Shown here: one piece after another, positions 1-4,170 of the stretch
Layout of the letters: every line of letters begins with the position of its first letter
How positions within the stretch are numbered: position 1 is the first letter of the stretch
DNA from: Syntrophomonadaceae bacterium
GTDB taxonomy: Bacteria > Bacillota > Dethiobacteria > DTU022
Assembly: GCA_007130585.1 (NCBI GenBank)
Contig: SLSE01000050.1
Span: forward strand, 1-5,470
Length of the DNA: 5,470 bases
Reading direction: 5' to 3'
Made by a program: the position numbers and the translations under genes
The notes under the pieces: generated by a model
What the model was told of the DNA's origin: nothing
The model's input: only the letters and a program-made list of their open reading frames with translations
The model's database searches: none

Positions 1-690
1 GGGCTTAGTTTGAGCCGGGAGCGGATTGAACAAACTTTTTCCAATGTTAATGAGGCGCGCAGCTACCAACTTGAAGTCAACGGACTTCGGAAAACAGATC
101 CCACCCTGCTCAGCGGTGATGAAGCCCTGGGTTACGTTTATCTTTTATTCCTCGGGTCAGGACATCAACAAACTGCCGAAATATGGCAGACCCTGGCAGA
201 AGAACTCCGTAAAGAAAAGGAAGCAAAATCCGGGGAGAAAGAATTCGGGGGCGAAGACAGCGTGCGGCTGATCTGGCTTCATCTCCGGCCTTACCATTCA
301 TCAGATTTAATTAATTACCTGGAAAGAGAGCTGGAAGCCCGCATAGTGATGGAAGAAATGAACTATGTTTACTGGCCACCCCTGAATGCGGATAAACCAT
401 TTGAAAGCCTGGCCCGTAAAGTTCTGGCCAACCCGGGACTGGGTCCCCTGGAACGGCGCCTGAGCTCGATAGAAGAAATGGTCAGCGACTACAAGGCAGA
501 CGGAGTGGTTCACTTTTCCCACTGGGGCTGCCGTCAGTCCGTGGGAGGGACGCTTTTATTAAAAAAATACCTGAAGAAAAAACAGATCCCTTTCCTCTCT
601 CTCGACGGTGACTGTATAGATGGTTCCAGCTTCCCCTGGGGACAGGCCCGGACCCGCGTTGACAGCTTCTATGAAATCTTACAGCACTGA
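1..690 (+). CDS. 2-hydroxyacyl-CoA dehydratase subunit D family protein, C-terminal part (5' end outside window)
   Basis: The frame is open from base 1 to the TGA at 688-690, about 229 residues. Members of this family (HgdB/FldC/HadC type, COG1775) usually run about 380-430 residues, so the N-terminal half lies to the left. The TTG at 10 is probably an internal leucine codon, not a start. Family features seen: an early helix of the type 'N.AR....E.N.LRK.DP..LSG.EAL' (window residues about 17-43); a central strand RLIWLHLRP followed by the 'LE.ELEARIVMEEM' segment; and the C-terminal block HFSHWGCRQS (Cys codon 529-531), then IPFLSLDGDC and GQARTRVDSF. The Cys probably corresponds to the C-terminal [4Fe-4S] ligand of the family. 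Known relatives remove water from (R)-2-hydroxyacyl-CoA in a ketyl-radical reaction started by an ATP-driven activator, and act as heterodimers in the cytoplasm. The partner subunit and activator are not in this window. Benzoyl-CoA reductase subunits are distant homologues, so the substrate is unknown. Confidence 0.88.
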   Translation, partial: GLSLSRERIEQTFSNVNEARSYQLEVNGLRKTDPTLLSGDEALGYVYLLFLGSGHQQTAEIWQTLAEELRKEKEAKSGEKEFGGEDSVRLIWLHLRPYHSSDLINYLERELEARIVMEEMNYVYWPPLNADKPFESLARKVLANPGLGPLERRLSSIEEMVSDYKADGVVHFSHWGCRQSVGGTLLLKKYLKKKQIPFLSLDGDCIDGSSFPWGQARTRVDSFYEILQH

Positions 691-736
691 CTTTCTTAAT
701 CCTGTCCGAACAGCAAGATCTGGTTCAATAAGAAAG
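691..736. repeat. 8-bp inverted repeat just after the dehydratase stop
   Basis: CTTTCTTA at 691-698 is the exact reverse complement of TAAGAAAG at 729-736, with a 30-base loop that can itself form a weak GAAC(AG)/(CT)GGTTC hairpin (708-726). There is no T-run after it, so it is a poor intrinsic terminator. It might be an mRNA 3'-end structure or chance. Confidence 0.25.
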
Positions 737-746
737 AAGCAGCTCA

Positions 747-760
747 GGTTAACCCGGGTT
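747..760. promoter_or_regulatory. overlapping palindromes upstream of tnaA, possible operator
   Basis: GGTTAACC (747-754) and AACCCGGGTT (751-760) are both perfect palindromes and share bases, so three GGTT/AACC half-sites sit in 14 bases. This could be an operator for a dimeric regulator of tnaA. A related split palindrome, GGTTA-4-TAACC, lies at 2872-2885 upstream of the MaoC-like gene. Short palindromes are common by chance, so this is weak. Confidence 0.2.
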
Positions 761-814
761 GCCTCATATTAATTAACTCCAATTCAAAAAACAACTCACC
801 AGAGCCTGATCATA

Positions 815-823
815 TGGTATTAT
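815..823 (+). promoter_or_regulatory. extended -10-like promoter element for tnaA
   Basis: TGGTATTAT matches an extended -10 (TGn followed by TATTAT, one mismatch to TATAAT). No good -35 hexamer is visible about 17 bases upstream. If used, transcription would begin near 830, leaving a leader of about 15 bases that just includes the Shine-Dalgarno. It would also make the ATG at 824 unusable as a start, which agrees with the TTG start at 845. Confidence 0.3.
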
Positions 824-830
824 ATGCAAA

Positions 831-836
831 AAGGAG
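831..836 (+). promoter_or_regulatory. ribosome binding site that fixes the tnaA start
   Basis: AAGGAG lies 8 bases before the TTG at 845-847. The in-frame ATG at 824 has only AT-rich sequence before it and no purine-rich site, and the AAGGAG would fall inside the coding region if that ATG were used. Confidence 0.75.
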
Positions 837-844
837 AGAAGCAA

Positions 845-2230
845 TTGAGAAACAGAGACAGCTACGCCGAACCTTTCAGGATAAAAATGATCGAACCAAT
901 TAAACAGAAAGATCGGGAAACCAGGGAAGATTTAATAAAAAAAGCTCATTATAACGTTTTCAATCTCAAGGCCGAAGATGTTTATATTGACCTGCTGACC
1001 GACAGCGGCACATCAGCAATGAGCGCCAACCAGTGGTCCGGGATGATGATCGGCGACGAGTCCTACGCCGGATGTGCCAATTTCTACAACCTGGAAGAGG
1101 CAATCCGGGACATTCTCGGTTACATGTACGTAGTCCCGACCCACCAGGGCAGGGCAGCCGAAAACATCCTCATGTCCATGTTTGTCGGCGAAAAGCAGAC
1201 CGTGATCGGGAATATGCATTTCGATACAACCGAAGGACATATTCGTCTCAGAAATGCAGTGCCATTGAACCTGGTTATCGATGAAGGGTTAAACCCTGAT
1301 ACCGATCATCCCTTCAAGGGCAACATCAACCTGGAAAAACTTGAAGAAGCGCTTGCAGGGCAAGGCCCTGAAGAAGCGCCTCTGGTGATCATGACAGTTA
1401 CCAGCAACAGTAACGGCGGCCAGCCGGTTTCGATGGATAATATGCGGGACGCTTCCATCCTGGCAAAAAAATATAACCGCCCGCTGATTATAGATGCCGC
1501 CCGGTTTGCCGAAAACTGTTATTTTATCAAGCAGAGGGATCGGGCTTACCATAACGTATCAATCAGGGATATTGCCCGGGAAATGTTTTCTTACGCCGAC
1601 GGCTGCACGATGAGTTCCAAAAAAGATGCCCTGGTCAATATAGGCGGTTTCCTGGCTTTTAAGGATAATGAACAATGGTACGAAGAGGCGGTCCAGATTC
1701 AGATCTGCTATGAAGGTTTCCGTACCTACGGCGGCCTGGCAGGCCGCGACCTGGAAGCCCTGGCCCGCGGCCTTTATGAAGGCACTGAAGAAGATTACCT
1801 GGAAGACCGAATCGGCCAGGTAGCTTATCTTGGTCAAAAAATGACCGATGCCGGCATACCGATCATGAAACCAGTCGGCGGACACGGTGTTTTTGTAGAA
1901 GGCAGCAAGTTCCTTTCCCATATTCCCCGGGCTAATCTCCCGGCCCAGGCCCTTGTGGTGGAACTCTACCGGGAAGCAGGAATCAGGGCAATAGAACTGG
2001 GCACCTGTGCCTTTGGCTACACCGACCCTGAAACCGGAGAAGAAGTTTATCCGAACCAGGACCTGGTCCGCCTGGCCATACCCAGGCGGGCTTATACAGA
2101 CCGCCACATGGACCAGGTGGCGCAGGCATTTGAAAAGATCGCCGCCCGTAAAGGCAGGATAAGCGGAATGGAATTCACTTACCAGGCCGAAATACTGCGG
2201 CATTTTACCGCCCGCTATCGCCCGCTGTAA
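845..2230 (+). CDS. tnaA: tryptophanase (tryptophan indole-lyase)
   Basis: PLP-dependent beta-eliminating lyase that splits L-tryptophan into indole, pyruvate and ammonia, as a cytoplasmic tetramer. The 461 residues match the family length (E. coli TnaA 471, tyrosine phenol-lyase 456). Numbering from the TTG start, I see the N-terminal AEPFRIK, IDLLTDSGT, GDESYAG (Tyr74), PTHQGR (Arg103), TSNSNGGQPVS (Asn188), DAARFAEN (Asp217, Arg220), MSSKKDA with the PLP lysine at Lys260, YGGLAGRD, and the carboxylate-binding arginine in VRLAIPR (Arg409). Three positions separate it from tyrosine phenol-lyase: Asp127 in HFDTT (Thr in TPL, Asp in TnaA), Leu385 in IELG (Arg381 in TPL, Ile in TnaA) and His453 in LRHFTAR (Phe in TPL, His in TnaA). 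All three are of the tryptophanase type. The start is TTG at 845 because of the AAGGAG at 831; the ATG at 824 would add seven residues. No TnaC-like leader peptide with a tryptophan codon precedes it and no permease gene follows. A terminator ends the transcript at about 2315. Confidence is very high for the family and high for tryptophan over tyrosine. Confidence 0.95.
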   Translation: MRNRDSYAEPFRIKMIEPIKQKDRETREDLIKKAHYNVFNLKAEDVYIDLLTDSGTSAMSANQWSGMMIGDESYAGCANFYNLEEAIRDILGYMYVVPTHQGRAAENILMSMFVGEKQTVIGNMHFDTTEGHIRLRNAVPLNLVIDEGLNPDTDHPFKGNINLEKLEEALAGQGPEEAPLVIMTVTSNSNGGQPVSMDNMRDASILAKKYNRPLIIDAARFAENCYFIKQRDRAYHNVSIRDIAREMFSYADGCTMSSKKDALVNIGGFLAFKDNEQWYEEAVQIQICYEGFRTYGGLAGRDLEALARGLYEGTEEDYLEDRIGQVAYLGQKMTDAGIPIMKPVGGHGVFVEGSKFLSHIPRANLPAQALVVELYREAGIRAIELGTCAFGYTDPETGEEVYPNQDLVRLAIPRRAYTDRHMDQVAQAFEKIAARKGRISGMEFTYQAEILRHFTARYRPL

Positions 2231-2275
2231 ATATTATTAATTGAGTGCAGGGGATAATTGATCAAGGGGAGCGAA

Positions 2276-2315
2276 AGGGGTTGCCGGGCAGAATAAACAG
2301 GGCAGCCCTTTTTTT
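2276..2315 (+). terminator. intrinsic terminator after tnaA
   Basis: AGGGGTTGCC (2276-2285) pairs with GGCAGCCCTT (2301-2310) to give a 10-bp stem with two G-U pairs, around a 15-base loop. A run of seven T (2309-2315) follows at once. It starts 46 bases after the tnaA stop, which fits a single-gene transcript. Confidence 0.8.
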
Positions 2316-2353
2316 AATTCATAATTTATGGACTGTCCCGGGCTATCACCGGT

Positions 2354-2405
2354 TAAAACGGCTGCTGTTGAAAAATGCAACCCGGTCGGAACCCCGGCAG
2401 CAGCC
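2354..2405 (-). terminator. terminator-like hairpin downstream of the HD-domain remnant
   Basis: GGCTGCTG (2360-2367) and CAGCAGCC (2398-2405) are exact reverse complements; G-U pairs and one more G-C extend the stem to about 11 bp. Read on the minus strand, the stem is followed by G and then four T (2358-2355). It sits 10 bases beyond the stop codon of the minus-strand fragment, as a terminator of that gene would. The T tract is short. On the plus strand the hairpin is followed by AT-rich sequence without a T-run. Confidence 0.45.
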
Positions 2406-2706
2406 TCATTTATATTAAAAAACATCCTGGTCAATAAAAATATCAACAATATCGGCCATCAAAATTTCCAAATCACCCTGACTGACTCCCAGTAAATTCA
2501 TGGAGTCCTCCGATAGGGGATACATCAGACCGTCCAGACCCAACCCCATACCCATCTGCAAAGTTACCGCATCCGACAGATGAACTATAGCGGTTAACTC
2601 GGGGTTATCAACCGCTTCGAACGGGTGGTGATGACAGGCGATCGCTTCTACCAGGTCCGGGGGAATCCGGGTCCGGATTTTGTGCCGACCTGCCACCAAA
2701 AAGTCC

Positions 2707-2724
2707 TGCCGGGCAGCCCCGGCA
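2707..2724. repeat. perfect GC-rich hairpin at the broken end of the HD remnant
   Basis: TGCCGGG (2707-2713) and CCCGGCA (2718-2724) form a perfect 7-bp stem with the loop CAGC. Read on the minus strand it is followed by GGAC and five T (2702-2698), so it could act as a weak terminator or attenuator in front of the HD fragment, or mask the AGGA before GTG 2696. Read on the plus strand there is no T-run. Confidence 0.4.
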
Positions 2725-2726
2725 AT

Positions 2727-2748
2727 ATTTGTTGAGATTTGTTGAGAT
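2727..2748. repeat. tandem 10-bp repeat, 2.2 copies
   Basis: ATTTGTTGAG at 2727-2736 is repeated exactly at 2737-2746 and followed by AT. It lies next to the point where similarity of the minus-strand remnant to its family stops, so it may mark a slippage or deletion junction. Confidence 0.6.
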
Positions 2749-2964
2749 CCCTACGCACTTTTCCCCACTGTGAACTCTTTATAAACACGAATCGACTCCC
2801 TTTGCCTGGTAGTCGTTTTCCCCGACCGATACAACAGTCTCTGCTGAACCTTAAGAACTTAAAAAGGAAATGGTTAATTGTAACCGAATATTTCTATGAA
2901 TGCAGGAATATATTACTCGCATGCATAATTAAGCCTGCAAATCGGCTGTAAATTTGATGCCCCC
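2749..2964. other. intergenic region upstream of the MaoC-like gene, no gene seen
   Basis: I see no convincing coding region here. The plus-strand frame from 2739 to 2951 has no family motifs, mixed composition and no ribosome site. The region becomes AT-rich after 2850, as expected for a promoter. It contains TTAAG-AA-CTTAA (2851-2862), GGTTA-4-TAACC (2872-2885), and a 6-bp inverted repeat TGCAGG / CCTGCA (2901-2906 / 2934-2939) enclosing TATATT (2909-2914) and CATAAT (2924-2929) boxes. No box has a well spaced -35, so no promoter is called. Confidence 0.4.
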
Positions 2965-2971
2965 AGAGGAG
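2965..2971 (+). promoter_or_regulatory. ribosome binding site that fixes the MaoC-like start
   Basis: AGAGGAG ends 6 bases before the ATG at 2978. The in-frame TTG at 2954 and ATG at 2957 lie upstream of it and have no purine-rich site of their own. Confidence 0.8.
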
Positions 2972-2977
2972 ATAACT

Positions 2978-3853
2978 ATGCAAATCACTTCGGAAGCAGT
3001 CGGCAAAAAGCTAAAAGACTACAGGACAGAAATTACCCAACGTCAGATCAGCAATTATGCTGCCGCTGTAAGCGATCCGAACCCCTTTTACCTGGACGAT
3101 GAAAGAAAAGACGGGCTAATTGCACCGCCCACCCTGGCCGCCGCCTTAACCTGGCCAATCATTCAGAATATTTATGATTATGTCGACCTGGAATATCCCC
3201 CGGAAATACTTTTCCAGCTTGTCCATTATTCGGAACATCTTGATATTCACCGCCCGCTGCGGGAGGGAGACGGAATAACAATCAGCGGAGAAGTGGCCGC
3301 CGTAATTCCCGGGGAAAAAGGGACCCATGTTGTCTTCAAGCTTCCCGCTTATGACAGGACCGGAAATCCTGTCTTCACTGAGTATATCGGCGGCATGCTG
3401 CGGGGGGTTAAATGCCTCGATGAGGGAAAAGGCCTGGAAAATATCCCTGTTCCGGCTGTCCCGCCTGCCGGTGAAACTCTTTTATGGGAAACGGCACAGC
3501 CGATTACCAGGGAAGCGTGTTACATCTACGAAGGCTGTGCGGATGTGCCTTTTCCCATTCACACCTCCCCCGCTTTTGCCCGCAGTGTCGGCCTTCCAGA
3601 TATAATTTATTATGGCATCGGAACCCTGGCTCACGCCGTCCGTGAAATGGTCAACAGGGAGGTTGCCGCCGATCCTTCACCGATCAGGACAATATCGTGT
3701 CGCTTCAGGGGTATGGTTTTGCCGGACAGTTTTATACGCATTCAGCTGCAGCAGCGCAGCACCGGCCCGGCCGGCACAACTTTGTTATTCCGCGTCCTAA
3801 ACCAGGAAGGCAGGGAAGCAGTCAGCAGCGGATGCCTGATCTTAGACACTTAA
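2978..3853 (+). CDS. MaoC-like double-hotdog hydratase/dehydratase
   Basis: A 291-residue protein with two hotdog domains, the usual size and layout for the 'FAS1-like dehydratase plus MaoC' architecture. The N-terminal domain (about 5-145) has ISNYAAAVSDPNPFY (24-38), APPTLAAALTW (49-59) and the HYSEHLDIHRPLREGD block (83-98). The C-terminal domain (about 170-290) has IYEGCADVPFPIH (183-195), AGLP-like SVGLPDIIYYG (203-213) and a final strand region with FRGMVLPD. His195 is the expected catalytic base, with Asp189 six residues before it, as in the subfamily carrying C-A/T-D-I-W-N-P-I-H. The usual Asn before Pro-Ile-His is Phe192 here, and the usual His-Gly after the helix is Tyr-Gly (212-213). 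Relatives add water to, or remove it from, enoyl-/3-hydroxyacyl-CoA in the cytoplasm; the substrate here is unknown. The start is ATG 2978, chosen by AGAGGAG. The acyl-CoA synthetase 317 bases downstream could supply its substrate. No intrinsic terminator is visible directly after it. Confidence 0.85.
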   Translation: MQITSEAVGKKLKDYRTEITQRQISNYAAAVSDPNPFYLDDERKDGLIAPPTLAAALTWPIIQNIYDYVDLEYPPEILFQLVHYSEHLDIHRPLREGDGITISGEVAAVIPGEKGTHVVFKLPAYDRTGNPVFTEYIGGMLRGVKCLDEGKGLENIPVPAVPPAGETLLWETAQPITREACYIYEGCADVPFPIHTSPAFARSVGLPDIIYYGIGTLAHAVREMVNREVAADPSPIRTISCRFRGMVLPDSFIRIQLQQRSTGPAGTTLLFRVLNQEGREAVSSGCLILDT

Positions 3854-4156
3854 AATACTCACAGTTACTGCTTCCTGTGCAGCTTGCGCAAAAGCAATCA
3901 GCCGCCTTCGCGGTATGGTAAAAAAATCAGCAGGCATAGAATTTAAAACCGGTAGATTATCTTTTATCATTAAAGCCTGCGGGTGAAGCCTTTTGCAGCC
4001 GTTAAGAAAGTATAGTTTTTACGGACTCTGTTCACCCAGGAGCCGGGCAACCTTTAAACCGGGGCAATATTATAGCGGGATGGGGAAATGCTGAGCAGAG
4101 GCATGCATAAGGCCGTAATAAACCGCAATCTGCCCCGCAGATATATAAAACCAATT
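3854..4156. other. 317-base intergenic region between the MaoC-like gene and the ligase
   Basis: No convincing gene is present: the plus-strand frame running to 3921 is a shadow of the MaoC-like gene. The 5' part holds small hairpins, CACAG/CTGTG (3860-3864 / 3875-3879) and CCGC-CTTC-GCGG (3902-3913), neither with a T-run. TAGAAT at 3937-3942 is a possible -10 box without a good -35. The 3' part is the candidate structured leader listed separately. TATTAT at 4068-4073 is another -10-like box without a -35. Confidence 0.5.
3975..4145 (+). ncRNA. candidate structured leader RNA upstream of the ligase, class unknown
   Basis: Several inverted repeats nest here. GGGTGAA (3981-3987) pairs exactly with TTCACCC (4031-4037), extended past a 2-base bulge by CCT/AGG (3976-3978 / 4038-4040). 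Inside it, CAG-CCGT (3996-4002) can pair with ACGG (4021-4024) and CTG (4028-4030). Downstream, GCGGG (4075-4079) pairs with CCCGC (4134-4138) to close a 54-base loop. GCAGGC (3930-3935) also matches GCCTGC (3975-3980), which would compete with part of the first helix. The last helix ends about 20 bases before the ligase ribosome site, where a cis-regulator would act. I checked by eye for cobalamin, c-di-GMP, THF, SAM, Moco, fluoride and T-box consensus pieces and recognised none. It could be a riboswitch-like leader, an unrelated hairpin set, or chance. Confidence 0.3.
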
Positions 4157-4162
4157 GGAGGG
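4157..4162 (+). promoter_or_regulatory. ribosome binding site for the acyl-CoA synthetase
   Basis: GGAGGG ends 8 bases before the GTG at 4171. The ATG at 4166 is only 3 bases away, lies in another frame and meets a stop after two codons, so the GTG is the start. Confidence 0.75.
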
Positions 4163-4170
4163 AAAATGCC

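Larger units (their letters stand above)
2415..2750 (-). pseudogene. C-terminal remnant of an HD/HDOD-type domain protein
   Basis: The minus-strand frame is open from just after a stop at 2751-2753 down to TAA at 2415. The part from about 2699 downward (about 94 residues) resembles the C-terminal end of bacterial HD/HDOD signalling proteins: 'PPDLVEAIACHHHP', then 'NPELTAIVHLSDAV', then 'GMGLGLDGLMYPLSEDSMNLLG' in three separate conserved steps. The HH pair and the Asp of VHLSDA are late metal-site positions of the HD fold. The earlier His and His-Asp pair are missing, and the residues encoded at 2700-2750 do not look like the family. I saw no HD motif further upstream on that strand. The gene is therefore probably a 5'-truncated, non-functional remnant. 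A short product could still be made from GTG at 2696 (93 residues, AGGA 7 bases upstream), so a small standalone protein is the alternative. It lies opposite to all other genes here. Confidence 0.6.

Noticed and set aside
671..772. Small plus-strand ORF (about 33 codons) ahead of tnaA, considered as a TnaC-like leader peptide
   Set aside because: It has no tryptophan codon, overlaps the 3' end of the dehydratase gene and has no ribosome site, so it lacks the features of TnaC.
1559..2203. Long minus-strand open frame (214 codons) opposite tnaA
   Set aside because: It lies wholly antisense to a strongly conserved enzyme, shows no recognisable motifs and is explained by the codon bias of tnaA.
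2237..2449. Minus-strand open frame of 70 codons
   Set aside because: It overlaps the HD remnant in another frame and reads through both terminator hairpins; no family resemblance.
2739..2951. Plus-strand open frame of 70 codons before the MaoC-like gene
   Set aside because: No ribosome site, no motif, and it covers the AT-rich presumed promoter region.
3854..4170. Known riboswitch (cobalamin, c-di-GMP, THF, SAM, T-box) in the ligase leader
   Set aside because: None of the conserved core strings that I know for these classes is present, so only an unnamed structured leader is proposed.
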